A DNA stretch of 64,000 nucleotides from Rhodococcus sp. Z13 (GCF_025837095.1 NZ_CP107551.1:2784668-2848667); one strand, 5' to 3'; counted from the stretch's first letter, positions 17,266 to 26,924 are shown. Notes: a model not told the origin generated them from the sequence alone. Made by a program: numbers and translations.

Positions 17266-17733
17266 TCAGCCGCAGGTGCACTCCCCGCAGCCGCACCCGC
17301 CGGCCAACAGGTTCGGTGCGTCCACGCCGGTCTCCTCCTCGAACACGCACGCCGCCCCACCGAGGCGCGTCGCCAGGGTCTGCACCTGCGCGACGAGCGC
17401 GGGCAGGTCCCCCACCACCTGCTCGAGCAGGGACACCTCGAGGGGCGCGTCGACCTGCCGTTCGGCCAGGAGACGATCGCCGTCGACGACGAACGCGAAG
17501 CCCGGGAAGTCCCGGTGCAGGTCGGCGAGCACCGCGTCGGCGGGTTCGGTGACGCCCTCGACCAGATAGGTGGTGAACACCACACGGCTCGTCTCGGCAT
17601 CCGGGCTCGCGCAGGTCGGCACGTCCCCGACCCAGATCAGGACGTCGCCGTCCTCGTCGATCTCCGGCGGCTCGTCGAGCACCCCGATCGAGGCGGTGGC
17701 GATCACCTCCCGCAGGTCGTCCGCGACGGTCAC
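17266..17733 (-). CDS. YbjN-domain protein with C-terminal cysteine cluster
   Basis: This is a 155-residue protein with a YbjN/CesT-like chaperone-type domain (LADLHRDFPGFAFVVDGDRLLAERQVDAP) and a C-terminal tail GGCGCGECTCG holding four cysteines in its last eleven residues. The tail could bind a metal such as zinc. It lies convergent to and 4 bp from zur, and overlaps the next YbjN gene by ATGA (17730-17733), so it is in the uppS operon. Function is unknown; a metal-related role is inferred only from the tail and the neighbourhood. Confidence 0.75.
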   Translation of the reverse strand: MTVADDLREVIATASIGVLDEPPEIDEDGDVLIWVGDVPTCASPDAETSRVVFTTYLVEGVTEPADAVLADLHRDFPGFAFVVDGDRLLAERQVDAPLEVSLLEQVVGDLPALVAQVQTLATRLGGAACVFEEETGVDAPNLLAGGCGCGECTCG

Positions 17734-18155
17734 GGCGTCTCCTCCGAATCGGGTGTCCCGGCGACGGCGCCGCGCGCGTCGGCGGCGCCGTCGAGCACGA
17801 GCAGCAGCATCGTGGTCAGTGCGGTGTCGTTCAGGCCGGTCGCGGGGAACGAGTACCGCAGCACCACGTCGGCGTCGGCGTCGCGTTCGATCAGGTGCAC
17901 CGAGCCGAACTGCAGGGCGTCGGCGGCGGCCGCGACCCGCGACCGCACCTGCGCGTCGAGCGGGAGGTCCCAGGCAAGCACCCCGGTGACGGACACCACG
18001 TCGAGACCCTCGGTGAGGGTGACCACCTGCAGCGCGAACGGCACCGCGCCGTAGTCGAATCCGAACGAGCCGTCGCCGTTCTCCGGCGCCGTGGGGGTGC
18101 GGACGTCGACGAACGGCGCGAGGGCGGTGCCGATGCGTTCGCGCAGCGTGGTCAC
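17730..18155 (-). CDS. YbjN-domain protein
   Basis: This is a 141-residue protein starting at GTG 18155, which overlaps the uppS stop (GTGA). It begins [15 protein letters not shown] and shows the alternating sheet/helix layout of YbjN/type III chaperone-like domains ([52 protein letters not shown]). It is paired with the related gene at 17266, so the two may form a heterodimer. No enzymatic motif is seen. The function in actinobacteria is unknown. Confidence 0.75.
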   Translation of the reverse strand: MTTLRERIGTALAPFVDVRTPTAPENGDGSFGFDYGAVPFALQVVTLTEGLDVVSVTGVLAWDLPLDAQVRSRVAAAADALQFGSVHLIERDADADVVLRYSFPATGLNDTALTTMLLLVLDGAADARGAVAGTPDSEETP

Positions 18156-18958
18156 TTCACGCCTCCGAACCGGCGGTCGCGGGAGGCGTACTCGACGCAG
18201 GCCGCCCACAGGTCGCGCCGGTCGAAGTCGGGGAACATCTTGTCCTGGAAGACGAACTCCGCGTAGGCCGACTGCCACAGCAGGAAGTTCGAGGTGCGCT
18301 GTTCACCGGACGGCCGCAGGAACAGGTCGACGTCGGGCATGTCGGGTTCGTCGAGATAGCGGGCGACGGTGGCCTCGGTGATCCGCTCGGGGTCGAGCTG
18401 TCCCGCGGCGACGCGACGCGCGATCTCCCTTGCGGCGTCGGCGATCTCGGCGCGCCCACCGTAGTTGACGCACATCGTCAGGGTGAGGACGTCGTTGTCC
18501 TTCGTCAGTTCCTCGGCGATCTCGAGTTCCTTGATGACGCTGCGCCACAGTCGCGGACGGCGACCGGCCCAGCGGACCCGCACGCCCATCTCGTGCATCT
18601 CGTCGCGGCGGCGGCGGATCACGTCGCGGTTGAAGCCCATGAGGAAGCGGACCTCGTCGGGGCTGCGCTTCCAGTTCTCGGTGGAGAAGGCGTAGGCCGA
18701 GAGCCACTTGACGCCCATCTCGATGCATCCGCACACGGTGTCCATGAGCACGGCCTCGCCGCGTTCGTGCCCGGCGGTGCGCGGCAGGCCGCGTTCCTGG
18801 GCCCAGCGTCCGTTGCCGTCCATCACCAGCGCGACGTGCTGCGGGATCAGCTCGGGCTGCAGCACGGGAGGCTTCGCCCCCGACGGGTGCGGGTCGGGCG
18901 GCCGGATCACCCGCTCAGACGATGGGGGCGTGGTACGTCGTCGAATCACGCTCCCCAT
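18152..18958 (-). CDS. uppS: Isoprenyl (decaprenyl) diphosphate synthase
   Basis: This is a cis-prenyltransferase that extends allylic diphosphates with isopentenyl diphosphate to make the lipid carrier used for peptidoglycan and arabinogalactan. The family motifs are clear: [13 protein letters not shown] (catalytic Asp47), [37 protein letters not shown] and ELV-like YAEFVFQD. In M. tuberculosis the orthologue Rv2361c makes decaprenyl diphosphate. I took ATG 18958 as the start. ATG 18985 and GTG 18910 are possible; the last would avoid overlap with recO. A proline-rich N-terminal extension is usual in this group. Confidence 0.93.
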   Translation of the reverse strand: MGSVIRRRTTPPSSERVIRPPDPHPSGAKPPVLQPELIPQHVALVMDGNGRWAQERGLPRTAGHERGEAVLMDTVCGCIEMGVKWLSAYAFSTENWKRSPDEVRFLMGFNRDVIRRRRDEMHEMGVRVRWAGRRPRLWRSVIKELEIAEELTKDNDVLTLTMCVNYGGRAEIADAAREIARRVAAGQLDPERITEATVARYLDEPDMPDVDLFLRPSGEQRTSNFLLWQSAYAEFVFQDKMFPDFDRRDLWAACVEYASRDRRFGGVK

Positions 18959-19730
18959 CCTGCCGGACGCCTTCGGCGGCGTCATCAGCCCGGTTGGTGG
19001 TGCCGCGTTCGACGAGCGGCAACGAGCGCAGTTGCCGTTCGAGATGCCACTGCAGGTGCGCGGCGACCAGGCCGCTGGCCTGACGCCGCACCGCGGTGTC
19101 GGCGGTCTCGGCGTCGGCCCAGCGTCCCCGGTCGAGGGCGTCGAGCAGCGCGAACACCTCCGGGGAGGGGGTGGCCGCCCCGGGCGGGCGGCAGTGCACG
19201 CAGACCGCGCCGCCGGCGGCGACGTGGAAGGCGGTGTGCGGGCCGGGGCGGTCGCACCGCGCGCAGCGGGTGATCGCGGGCGCCCAGCCGGCGTAGGTCA
19301 TGGCGCGCAGCAGGTAGGCGTCGAGGATCAGCTCGGGTGGGCGGACCCGGTCGCACACCGCGCGCAGTGCCCCGACGGTGAGGGCGTGCAGCCGGGGCAC
19401 GGGGGCCCGCTCCTCGCCCGCGAGCCGTTCGGCGGTCTCGAGGATCGCACAGGCGGTGGTGTAGCGGGAGTAGTCGTCGACGATGCCGACGGCGAAGGCG
19501 TCGAGGGTCTGCACCTGGGTGACGACGTCGAGGCTGCGGCCGGGGTGGAGCTGGACGTCGATGTGGGCGAACGGCTCGAGGCGGGCACCGAACTTCGAGC
19601 GGGTGCGGCGCACCCCCTTGGCGACGGCGCGGACCAGACCGTGCCGGCGGGTGAGCAGGGTGACGATGCGGTCGGCCTCGCCGAGCTTGTGCTGGCGCAG
19701 CACCACCGCGTTGTCCCGATACAGCCTCAC
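18915..19730 (-). CDS. recO: DNA repair protein RecO
   Basis: This is a 271-residue RecFOR-pathway protein, which anneals single strands and loads RecA. The OB-fold N-terminus reads [31 protein letters not shown]. The helical C-terminal domain has a four-Cys zinc site (CARC, CVHC around residues 165-185). GTG 19730 was chosen because this is the conserved beginning of the protein and GGGGG lies upstream. It overlaps the start region of uppS and lies divergent from a small membrane protein gene. Confidence 0.93.
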   Translation of the reverse strand: MRLYRDNAVVLRQHKLGEADRIVTLLTRRHGLVRAVAKGVRRTRSKFGARLEPFAHIDVQLHPGRSLDVVTQVQTLDAFAVGIVDDYSRYTTACAILETAERLAGEERAPVPRLHALTVGALRAVCDRVRPPELILDAYLLRAMTYAGWAPAITRCARCDRPGPHTAFHVAAGGAVCVHCRPPGAATPSPEVFALLDALDRGRWADAETADTAVRRQASGLVAAHLQWHLERQLRSLPLVERGTTNRADDAAEGVRQDGERDSTTYHAPIV

Positions 19731-19813
19731 GCCCCCGAGTCTGTCACGTGGCGGCGACACCGCGGCCGTCACCTGCTCCGGCGGCGGCGCACAATGGACG
19801 TCAGGAGGTCGTC

Positions 19814-20020
19814 ATGGGTGCCCTCAAAGGTCTGCTCGACGTGGTGGTGGGGCTCCTCACCGCGGTGCTCGGGACCGTGCTGGCGATCGTCGCGGGGGTG
19901 GTCGTGCTCGTCGGTGCGGTGCTGTGCGTGACGATCCTGCTGATCCCGCTGGGTCTGCCGGTTATCCGGCTCGGACGCCGGTTGTTCACCCTGGCCCGCA
20001 AGCTGATGCACGTGCCCTGA
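19814..20020 (+). CDS. Small two-helix membrane protein
   Basis: This is a 68-residue protein starting at ATG 19814, 5 nt after a perfect AGGAGG. Almost the whole length from residue 5 to 50 is hydrophobic (LLTAVLGTVLAIVAGVVVLVGAVLCVTILLIPLGLPVI), enough for two membrane helices. It ends in a basic tail RLGRRLFTLARKLMHVP. It belongs to a widespread actinobacterial small membrane protein type without known role. Confidence 0.75.
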   Translation: MGALKGLLDVVVGLLTAVLGTVLAIVAGVVVLVGAVLCVTILLIPLGLPVIRLGRRLFTLARKLMHVP

Positions 20021-20069
20021 TCTGCGCTCTTCCCGTCGGAGTCTCGACAGGAAGAACGAGAACACGTTA

Positions 20070-20089
20070 CTGTTCGTTCGAACGAACAG
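20070..20089. promoter_or_regulatory. Perfect 20-bp palindromic operator of the amidase-TetR operon
   Basis: CTGTTCGTTCGAACGAACAG is its own reverse complement and lies 12 bp before the amidase start. The second gene of the operon encodes a TetR repressor, the obvious candidate to bind it and close an autoregulatory loop. Confidence 0.75.
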
Positions 20090-20101
20090 AGGGGGACTTC
20101 C

Positions 20102-21511
20102 ATGGACGCGCGCACCGACCTTCCCGACCTCACCTCGACCGTCGAGGCCCTCGACCGGGGCGAGACCACCTCGGTCGAGCTGGTGACGACTTGCCTGGAC
20201 CGCATCGAGGAGGCCCAGCCGGCGCTCAACGCCTTCCGGGCCGTCCGCCGCGCCGCTGCACTCGCCGAGGCCCGCGAGGCGGACCGGCGCCGCGTCGCCG
20301 GGGAACTCCGCCCCCTGCTGGGTGTGCCGATCGCGATCAAGGACGACACCGACATCGTGGGCGAGACGACGATGTTCGGCTGCGCCGGCGACTTCGAACC
20401 GAAGACGGCCGACGCGGAGGTGGTGCGCCGCCTGCGCGAGGCCGGGGCGGTGATCGTCGGCAAGACCCACACCCCCGAACTCGGTCAGTGGCCCCTCACG
20501 AGCGGCGACGCCTTCGGGCACACCCGCAGCCCGTGGTCGCGCGAGCACTCCCCCGGCGGCTCGTCGGGCGGCAGCGCCGCGGCCGTCGCCGCACGTCTCG
20601 TCCCGGCCGCACTCGGTTCCGACGGCGCCGGTTCGGTGCGCATCCCCGCCTCGTGGTCCAATCTCGTCGGCATCAAACCGCAGCGGGGCCGGGTGTCGAT
20701 GTGGCCCGATCCCGAGGCCTTCTTCGGGATCACCACCCACGGCCCGCTCGCCCGCACCGTCGCCGATGCGGCGCTGCTGCTCGACGTCGTCTCCGGCAAC
20801 CACCCCGACGATCTGCACACCCGTCCCCCGCTCACCGTGTCCGACGCGGTCGGCCGCGATCCGGGACAGCTGAAAATTGCTCTGTCACTGAAGATTCCGT
20901 TCTCCGGCACCCCCGCGAAGCTCGATCCCCGGGTGCGCACCCGCATCGCCGCCCTCGCCACGGTGCTGCGGGATCTCGGGCACGAGGTGACGCTGGCGGA
21001 TCCCGAATACGGTCTGCAGTTCGGGCTGGCCTTCCTGCCGCGGTCGATGGCCGGGATCGAGCAGTGGCTGAACCGGCTGCCCGATCCGGCCCTCGCCGAC
21101 GCCCGCACCCGCAGCAACGCCCGGCTCGGCCGGCTGCTGCGGGGCCTGCCCTTGCAGGCGTCGCGCGCCGCCGAACCGCGGCTGCAGCGGCGGGTGGGCC
21201 GGATCTTCGAGGAGTTCGACGTGGTGCTCGCCCCCACCACCGCGACACCGCCGCTGCCGGTGACCGCCATCGACGGGATCGGCGGCTGGGCGACCGACAA
21301 GGTCGTCACCGGGGCGTGCCCCTACGCGTGGCCGTGGAACGTGCTGGGCTGGCCCGCGGTGAACGTGCCGGCGGGGTTCGTCGACGGGCACCTGCCGGTG
21401 GGTGCCCAGCTCCTCGGTCCGCAGGACTCCGAACCGCTGCTGATCTCCCTCGCCTCCCAGCTCGAATCGGTGCTGCGGTGGCACGAGCAGGCCCCGGAGC
21501 GCTGGTGGTGA
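20102..21511 (+). CDS. Amidase signature family amidase (AmiA2-like)
   Basis: This is a 469-residue amidase with the Ser-cisSer-Lys triad of the family. The lysine is in VPIAIKDDTD (about residue 80). The Gly/Ser-rich signature is SPGGSSGGSAAAVAARLVPAALGSDGAGSVRIPASWSNL, split here into SPGGSSGGSAAAVAA with the cis-serine, and GSDGAGSVRIP with the nucleophile. Such enzymes hydrolyse aliphatic or aromatic amides or aryl carbamates; the substrate cannot be chosen. The gene sits where amiA2 (Rv2363) lies in M. tuberculosis, between recO and era. It is cotranscribed with a TetR gene (GTGA overlap) and preceded by a 20-bp palindrome. Confidence 0.9.
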   Translation: MDARTDLPDLTSTVEALDRGETTSVELVTTCLDRIEEAQPALNAFRAVRRAAALAEAREADRRRVAGELRPLLGVPIAIKDDTDIVGETTMFGCAGDFEPKTADAEVVRRLREAGAVIVGKTHTPELGQWPLTSGDAFGHTRSPWSREHSPGGSSGGSAAAVAARLVPAALGSDGAGSVRIPASWSNLVGIKPQRGRVSMWPDPEAFFGITTHGPLARTVADAALLLDVVSGNHPDDLHTRPPLTVSDAVGRDPGQLKIALSLKIPFSGTPAKLDPRVRTRIAALATVLRDLGHEVTLADPEYGLQFGLAFLPRSMAGIEQWLNRLPDPALADARTRSNARLGRLLRGLPLQASRAAEPRLQRRVGRIFEEFDVVLAPTTATPPLPVTAIDGIGGWATDKVVTGACPYAWPWNVLGWPAVNVPAGFVDGHLPVGAQLLGPQDSEPLLISLASQLESVLRWHEQAPERWW

Positions 21512-22074
21512 CCACCGGCGACGACGCGCGCTCGAAGATCCTGCGCGCCACCCTGCAGCTCGTCGGCACGCACGGGGTGCCGGAGGTGACCAACCGGCGC
21601 ATCGCCGCGTGCGCCGGGGTGTCGCTCGGGTCGATCACCTACCACTTCCCCACGCAGGCCGACCTGCTGCGCGCCGCGCTGGTGTCGTTCGTCGACGACG
21701 AGACCGCGCGGCTGCGCGAGCTGGCCGAGCAGTACCGCTCGCAGGCGCTGTCGCTGGCCGAGGCCGCCGATCTCACCGAGCGGATCGCCCACGACCTGGC
21801 GTTCACCGCCGAACGGATCGCCCCGTTCGAGCTGTACGTGCAGGCCGGGCGCGATCCGGATCTGCGGCCCGCCGCGGATCGCTGCTGGCGCGCCTACGAC
21901 GCGTTGACGGTCGCGGTGCTCATCGCGCTGGGGGTGCAGGCACCCGAGGCGATCGCCCCGACCCTGGTGGCGACCGTCGCGGGCATGCAGCTGCGCCGCC
22001 TGTCGACGGGGGCGCAGACCGACGTGGCCGCGGCGGTGCTCACGCTCCTGCGGGGAGCCGCAGGAACCGGGTGA
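21508..22074 (+). CDS. TetR family regulator of the amidase operon
   Basis: This is a 188-residue repressor. The N-terminal HTH is KILRATLQLVGTHGVPEVTN, then RRIAACAGVSLGSITYHFPTQADLLRAAL. The C-terminal domain is helical with the ligand pocket. GTG 21508 overlaps the amidase TGA; the adjacent GTG 21505 is also possible. It is likely to bind the palindrome at 20070-20089 and be released by the amide substrate or a product. Its stop codon lies in a 17-bp tandem duplication that also contains the stop of convergent era. Confidence 0.88.
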   Translation: MTTGDDARSKILRATLQLVGTHGVPEVTNRRIAACAGVSLGSITYHFPTQADLLRAALVSFVDDETARLRELAEQYRSQALSLAEAADLTERIAHDLAFTAERIAPFELYVQAGRDPDLRPAADRCWRAYDALTVAVLIALGVQAPEAIAPTLVATVAGMQLRRLSTGAQTDVAAAVLTLLRGAAGTG

Positions 22075-22094
22075 TCACAGGAGCCGGGTGATCA
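22061..22094. repeat. 17-bp tandem duplication at the convergent tetR and era stop codons
   Basis: CAGGAACCGGGTGATCA (22061-22077) is followed directly by CAGGAGCCGGGTGATCA (22078-22094), 16/17 identical. The first copy carries the TetR stop, the second ends in the era stop on the other strand. Confidence 0.85.
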
Positions 22095-23009
22095 GAAGCC
22101 GAGGCGGCCGAGCTGCTTGGGATCGCGCTGCCAGTCCTTGGCGACCTTCACGTGCAGATCGAGGTAGATCTTCACGCCGAGCAGCTTCTCCATCTGCCGG
22201 CGCGCGGCGGTGCCCACCTCGCGCAGCCGGGCGCCGCCCTTACCGATGACGATGCCCTTCTGGCTGGGTCGTTCGACGTAGAGCAGGGCGTGGACGTCGA
22301 GCATCGGGCCCTGCTTCTCGGTGCGGCCCTCGCGTTCGGTGACCTCCTCGATGACCACGGCGAGGGAGTGCGGCAGCTCGTCGCCGAGTCCTTCGAGTGC
22401 GGCCTCGCGGATGAGCTCGGCCATGAGGGTCTCCTCCGGCTCGTCGGTGAGCTCCCCGTCGGGATAGAAGGCCGGGCCGGGTTCCATGTGGGAGGCGATC
22501 ACGTCGACGAGGACCTCCACCTGTTCGCCGGACGCCGCGGAGACCGGCACCACGTCGCAGTCCTCGCCGAGGAGGCGGGAGACCGCGAGCAATTGGGCCG
22601 CGACCTGCTCCTTGCCCACCTTGTCGATCTTCGTCACGATACCGACGAGCGGGGTCTTCGGCGCCACGTGCCGCACCTGCTCGAGGATCCAGCGGTCGCC
22701 GGGACCGATCTTCTCGTCGGCAGGGAAGCACATGCCGATCGCGTCGACCTCGGAGTAGGTGTCGCGCACGAGATCGTTCAGGCGCTGCCCGAGGAGGGTG
22801 CGCGGCCGGTGCAGACCGGGGGTGTCCACCAGCACGAGCTGCGCGTGGTCGCGGTGGACGATGCCGCGGATGGTGTGCCGGGTGGTCTGGGGGCGCGACG
22901 AGGTGATGGCGATCTTGCTGCCGACCAGCGCGTTCGTCAGCGTCGACTTACCCGTGTTGGGTCGTCCGACGAAACAGATGAATCCGGAACGGAATTCGGG
23001 GTCGGTCAT
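22092..23009 (-). CDS. era: GTPase Era
   Basis: This is a 305-residue GTPase that binds 16S rRNA and assists 30S assembly. G1 is GRPNTGKST (about 15-23), the switch region contains [15 protein letters not shown]3 is [13 protein letters not shown] and G4 is TKIDKV. The C-terminal KH domain is intact: [20 protein letters not shown], then [24 protein letters not shown]. The length is normal. It overlaps the corC-like gene upstream by 4 nt, in the conserved phoH-ybeY-corC-era gene order. Confidence 0.96.
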   Translation of the reverse strand: MTDPEFRSGFICFVGRPNTGKSTLTNALVGSKIAITSSRPQTTRHTIRGIVHRDHAQLVLVDTPGLHRPRTLLGQRLNDLVRDTYSEVDAIGMCFPADEKIGPGDRWILEQVRHVAPKTPLVGIVTKIDKVGKEQVAAQLLAVSRLLGEDCDVVPVSAASGEQVEVLVDVIASHMEPGPAFYPDGELTDEPEETLMAELIREAALEGLGDELPHSLAVVIEEVTEREGRTEKQGPMLDVHALLYVERPSQKGIVIGKGGARLREVGTAARRQMEKLLGVKIYLDLHVKVAKDWQRDPKQLGRLGF

Positions 23010-24319
23010 GCGTGCTCCTCGGTCGTGTCCTGGTCGATGTCGGTCTCCTTCTCCTCGGGTATCCGGCTCACGTGGACGGTGCTCACCCGCACCCGCCCAC
23101 GCACGTCGGGTCCACCCTCGCCGCGCAGCAGCAACCCGTGGCTCCGCACCTCCGAGCCCGGCAGCGGGACGCGGCCGAGTTCGTGGCCGAGCAGGCCACC
23201 CACGGTGTCCACCTCGTCGTCGTCGATGTCGATGTCGAACAGCTCACCGAGATCCTCGACGGCGAGGCGGGCCGAGACCCGGTAGGTCCCGTCGCCGAGA
23301 TCCTCCACGTCGGGGATCTCGGCAATGTCGTACTCGTCGGCGATCTCGCCGACGATCTCCTCGATGATGTCCTCGATCGTCACCAGCCCGGCGATACCGC
23401 CGTACTCGTCGACGAGCACCGCCATGTGGTTGCGGTCGCGCTGCATGTCGGCGAGCAGGTCGCCGAGCCGCTTCGAATCGGGCACGAACACCGCCGGCCG
23501 CATGACGTCGGCGACGGCGACGCTGCGTCCGCCGTCGCGGTGGTAGTAGGTCTGCCGGACGAGATCCTTGAGGTAGACGACGCCGCGGATGTCGTCGACG
23601 TTCTCGCCGATCACCGGGATGCGGGAGTGACCGCTGCGCACGGCCAGGGAGGTGGCCTGCCCGGCGGTCTTGTCCTGTTCGATCCACACCATCTCGGGGC
23701 GGGGCACCATCACCTCACGGGCGGTCGTGTCGCCGAAGTCGAAGACGGACTGGATCATCCGGCGTTCCTCGTCGGCGACGACACCGCGCTCCTGGGCGAG
23801 GTCGACGAGTTCCCGCAGTTCGATCTCGTTGGCGAACGGGCCGTTCCGGAATCCCTTACCGGGAGTGACGGCGTTGCCGACGCTGATGAGGATGCGGCTT
23901 ATCGGGCCGAGGAGCACACCGAGGATCCGCAGCGGACCGGTCGCGGCGAACGCGATCGGATAGGCGTGCTGACGTCCGAGCGTGCGCGGGCCGACACCGA
24001 TGACGACGTAGTCGACGATCACCATCACGGTGGCACCGACGATCAGCGCCCACGTCCGGTCGAGCACCGCGAGGAGCGCACCGACGAGCACCACCGTCGC
24101 GGTGATCTCGCACAGGATGCGCAGCAGGACGGTGAGATTGACGTAGCGCGGGCGGTCGTCGAGCAGGCCGAGCAACCGGCGGGCGGCGGCACGGCCGTCC
24201 TTCGCGAGTTCCTCCGCACGCGCGGTGGAGACGGTGTTGAGGGCCGAGTCGACCGCGGCGAACAGTCCTCCGAGCACCACCAGGACGACGGCGAGGACGA
24301 CGAGGGACACGGTGTTCAC
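23006..24319 (-). CDS. CNNM/CorC family membrane protein (hemolysin C-like, CBS pair)
   Basis: This is a 437-residue protein. The N-terminal CNNM (DUF21) domain has three to four membrane helices ([63 protein letters not shown]). Then come two CBS motifs ([34 protein letters not shown] with [27 protein letters not shown]) and the CorC_HlyC domain. Relatives transport or sense Mg2+ and bind ATP-Mg. It is Rv2366c-like, in the era/ybeY operon. Confidence 0.9.
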   Translation of the reverse strand: MNTVSLVVLAVVLVVLGGLFAAVDSALNTVSTARAEELAKDGRAAARRLLGLLDDRPRYVNLTVLLRILCEITATVVLVGALLAVLDRTWALIVGATVMVIVDYVVIGVGPRTLGRQHAYPIAFAATGPLRILGVLLGPISRILISVGNAVTPGKGFRNGPFANEIELRELVDLAQERGVVADEERRMIQSVFDFGDTTAREVMVPRPEMVWIEQDKTAGQATSLAVRSGHSRIPVIGENVDDIRGVVYLKDLVRQTYYHRDGGRSVAVADVMRPAVFVPDSKRLGDLLADMQRDRNHMAVLVDEYGGIAGLVTIEDIIEEIVGEIADEYDIAEIPDVEDLGDGTYRVSARLAVEDLGELFDIDIDDDEVDTVGGLLGHELGRVPLPGSEVRSHGLLLRGEGGPDVRGRVRVSTVHVSRIPEEKETDIDQDTTEEHA

Positions 24320-24374
24320 GCAGCCGCTCCTCCCCTACCGGGTCCGGGCGCGGCGCTGTCGTCGACGGGGCCGC

Positions 24375-24917
24375 TCATGATTCGGGGTTGTCGACGAAAC
24401 CGGCCTTGCCGAGCAGTTTCCGATCACGTTCGGCGAGCAGCGCCTCGTGTTCGGCGCGGCGCAGTTCCTCGTACCACTCGGCGAGGAGCTGGTTCTGCAG
24501 GCCGAACATCTCCTTCTCCTCCTCGGGCTCGGCGTGGTCGTAGCCGAGCAGGTGCAGCATGCCGTGCACGGTGAGCAGCGCGAGTTCGTGTCCGACCGAA
24601 TGTCCGGCCTTGGCCGCCTGATCCGCGGCGAACTGCGGGCACAGCACGATGTCGCCCAGCATCGACGGTCCCGGTTCGGGTGCGTCGGGACGGCCACCCG
24701 GTTCGAGTTCGTCCATGGGGAAGGACATCACATCGGTGGGGCCGGGCAGATCCATCCACCGCACGTGGAGATCGGCCATGGTGTCGAGGTCGACGAGCAC
24801 CATCGACAGCTCGGCGGCCGGATGCACGTCCATCCGGGCGATGACGAAACGAGCGACGTCGAGGAGGTCCTCCTCCGCGACGTCCATACCCGATTCGTTC
24901 GAGATCTCGATGCTCAT
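24375..24917 (-). CDS. ybeY: Endoribonuclease/rRNA maturation factor YbeY
   Basis: This is a 180-residue zinc metalloprotein required for 16S rRNA 3'-end maturation and ribosome quality control. The zinc motif [11 protein letters not shown] is complete and lies at about 116-126. [10 protein letters not shown] is the conserved loop. The C-terminal tail of about 45 residues ([11 protein letters not shown]...KLLGKAGF) is longer than in E. coli but usual in actinobacteria. It lies between phoH and corC, the standard order. Confidence 0.95.
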   Translation of the reverse strand: MSIEISNESGMDVAEEDLLDVARFVIARMDVHPAAELSMVLVDLDTMADLHVRWMDLPGPTDVMSFPMDELEPGGRPDAPEPGPSMLGDIVLCPQFAADQAAKAGHSVGHELALLTVHGMLHLLGYDHAEPEEEKEMFGLQNQLLAEWYEELRRAEHEALLAERDRKLLGKAGFVDNPES

Positions 24918-24966
24918 GACTGGCGTTCCTTCTGCACGACGGGGTGGGGACGAGAGGGGTTGGTGC

Positions 24967-26028
24967 TCACCGGCGCTGCGCCCTGTGCTGGGTGGCGCGG
25001 CGCTGCGCGCGGTTTCCGCCGGCGCCGTCGTCGCGGGTCGCCTCGAAGCGGTTGTACGCGTCGACGATGTCGGAGACCAGGCGGTGGCGGACGACGTCGC
25101 TGCTGTCGAGGCGGGCGATGTGGATGTCGTCGATGCCGTCGAGGATCTCGGTGGCGGCGGCCAGGCCCGAGCGGGCCCCGCCCGGCAGGTCGATCTGGGT
25201 GATGTCGCCGGTGACGACGATCTTCGACCCGAAGCCGAGGCGGGTGAGGAACATCTTCATCTGCTCGGCGGTGGTGTTCTGCGCCTCGTCGAGGATGATG
25301 AACGCATCGTTCAACGTGCGGCCACGCATGAATGCCAGGGGTGCGACCTCGATGACGCCGGCCTGCATGAGCTTCGGGATGGCCTCGGGATCCATCATGT
25401 CGTGCAGCGCATCGTGCAGCGGACGCAGATAGGGGTCGATCTTCTCGTACAGGGTGCCCGGCAGGAAGCCGAGCCGCTCGCCGGCCTCGACGGCGGGCCG
25501 GGTGAGGATGATGCGGTTGACCTGCTTGGTCTGCAGCGCCTGGACGGCCTTCGCCATCGCGAGGTAGGTCTTGCCGGTGCCTGCGGGGCCGATACCGAAG
25601 ACGATGGTGTGCGCGTCGATCGCGTCGACGTAGCGCTTCTGGTTCAGGGTCTTGGGCCGGATCGTCTTGCCGCGCCGCGACAGGATGTCGAGGCTGAGGA
25701 CGTCGGCCGGGGACTCCGACAGGCCCTGGGTGAGCATGCCCACGGTGCGGCGCACGGCGTCGGGTCCGAGGGGCTGGCCGCGGCGTACCAGGGTGACGAG
25801 TTCGGCGAGGGCGCGTTCGGCGAGGGCGACGTCGGCCGGGGCTCCGGTGAGGGTGACGGCGTTGCCGCGCACGTGGATGTCCGCCGCAAGGAGGCCCTCG
25901 AGGGCGATCAGGTTCTGGTCGGCCGCTCCGAGCAGGGCCGCTGCGGCCTCCGGGGGGAGGTCCAGGCTGGACCTGACCGTGGTCGGTTCGAATTCGGCGG
26001 GCCCGTTGGGTCGGTCTGGTTCGCTCAC
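24967..26028 (-). CDS. phoH: PhoH family ATPase (PhoH1)
   Basis: This is a 353-residue cytosolic P-loop protein starting at GTG 26028. An N-terminal KH-like segment (about 35-90) is followed by the PhoH ATPase: Walker [31 protein letters not shown], Walker [13 protein letters not shown], and GDITQIDLP. The C-terminus is basic and Arg/Gln rich ([14 protein letters not shown]), a likely RNA-binding tail. PhoH proteins cooperate with YbeY in RNA processing in the conserved neighbourhood; the biochemical substrate in this organism is inferred. Confidence 0.92.
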   Translation of the reverse strand: MSEPDRPNGPAEFEPTTVRSSLDLPPEAAAALLGAADQNLIALEGLLAADIHVRGNAVTLTGAPADVALAERALAELVTLVRRGQPLGPDAVRRTVGMLTQGLSESPADVLSLDILSRRGKTIRPKTLNQKRYVDAIDAHTIVFGIGPAGTGKTYLAMAKAVQALQTKQVNRIILTRPAVEAGERLGFLPGTLYEKIDPYLRPLHDALHDMMDPEAIPKLMQAGVIEVAPLAFMRGRTLNDAFIILDEAQNTTAEQMKMFLTRLGFGSKIVVTGDITQIDLPGGARSGLAAATEILDGIDDIHIARLDSSDVVRHRLVSDIVDAYNRFEATRDDGAGGNRAQRRATQHRAQRR

Positions 26029-26131
26029 GTGGACGGTACGTCCTGCTTTCGGGTCGGCTCCGGCACGACGGCTGTCGTGTCCGTGCCAGTCTAGCGCCGC
26101 GACGACCCCCGCCTCCGCGCTATAGCGTGCG

Positions 26132-26782
26132 TCACCGCAGTTCGGTGGGTGCGTCCCCGGCCGGGATCCGCGCCGTCCACGTCCGCGCGCCGGCGAGGAC
26201 CTCCCGCGCGCGCTCCGGGGGCATGCCCGCCAGCACCAGGTTGCCGAGCACGACGGTGTCGCCGGCGTCGTTCACCAGACCGAGATTGGCCTGTTCGAGA
26301 GTGGCCATCGTCAGGCCCTCCATCATCCCGACGAGCACGGGCACCGGGAGGTAGTCGGAGAACTGACCGGTGGCGCGGCCCCGCTCCACGTGGGCCAGGG
26401 CGCGGGAGCGGACCGGGGCGACGAGATCGGCGATGCGCTGCTCCCCCAGTTCCTTGCGGGCGAAGGACAGCAGCACGCGGTAGCGGTCACCGACGGGCCA
26501 GGTGCGCAGGACCTCCACGGCCAGCGCGACGGCCGGGTCGTCGGGTTCGGGATGGTCGAGGGCGGCGGCGAGGGCGGTGGAGGCATCGTCGGCGAGACCT
26601 TCGACGAGGGCGTCACGGTTAGGGAAGTGCGCGTAGACGGTGCGGCGCACCACTCCGGCGGCCTTGGCGACGTCGTCCATGCTCGCATCGGGATCCGCGG
26701 CGAAACAGGCCATCGCTGCTTCGAGGATCCGGGCGCGGTTCGCGTTGAATCGGGTGCGCGATCGGGCGACCGGGTGCTCCAC
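26132..26782 (-). CDS. TetR family repressor of the adjacent MFS exporter
   Basis: This is a 216-residue regulator with HTH ARILEAAMACFAADPDASMDD followed by VAKAAGVVRRTVYAHFPNRDALV. The C-terminal ligand domain has no recognised specificity. It is divergent from the MFS gene at 26925. The intergenic region contains two 18-bp palindromes, TTGCACACGAATGTGCAA and TTGCACATCGATGTGCAA, so it very likely represses the exporter and itself. Confidence 0.88.
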   Translation of the reverse strand: MEHPVARSRTRFNANRARILEAAMACFAADPDASMDDVAKAAGVVRRTVYAHFPNRDALVEGLADDASTALAAALDHPEPDDPAVALAVEVLRTWPVGDRYRVLLSFARKELGEQRIADLVAPVRSRALAHVERGRATGQFSDYLPVPVLVGMMEGLTMATLEQANLGLVNDAGDTVVLGNLVLAGMPPERAREVLAGARTWTARIPAGDAPTELR

Positions 26783-26828
26783 GCTGTACTACCTCTTCCA
26801 CCGAGATGTGATCTGGATTCCATTCTAG

Positions 26829-26846
26829 TTGCACACGAATGTGCAA
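26829..26846. promoter_or_regulatory. Operator 1 between tetR and the MFS gene
   Basis: TTGCACACGAATGTGCAA is an imperfect 18-bp palindrome sharing the TTGCACA/TGTGCAA arms of operator 2. The centres of the two are 27 bp apart. Confidence 0.75.
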
Positions 26847-26855
26847 AGAATTAAT

Positions 26856-26873
26856 TTGCACATCGATGTGCAA
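26856..26873. promoter_or_regulatory. Operator 2 between tetR and the MFS gene
   Basis: TTGCACATCGATGTGCAA is a perfect 18-bp palindrome. Together with operator 1 it allows two dimers to sit on nearly the same face of the helix upstream of the exporter. Confidence 0.8.
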
Positions 26874-26924
26874 GTTGGGCTCGTCGCCCGTTCCAGCGTT
26901 CCACGCCGCATCCCAGGAGGACCG

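Noticed and set aside
26829-26924. Longer start for the MFS exporter at 26829
   Set aside because: It would run through both operators and lacks a ribosome site; ATG 26925 has AGGAGG at the right distance.
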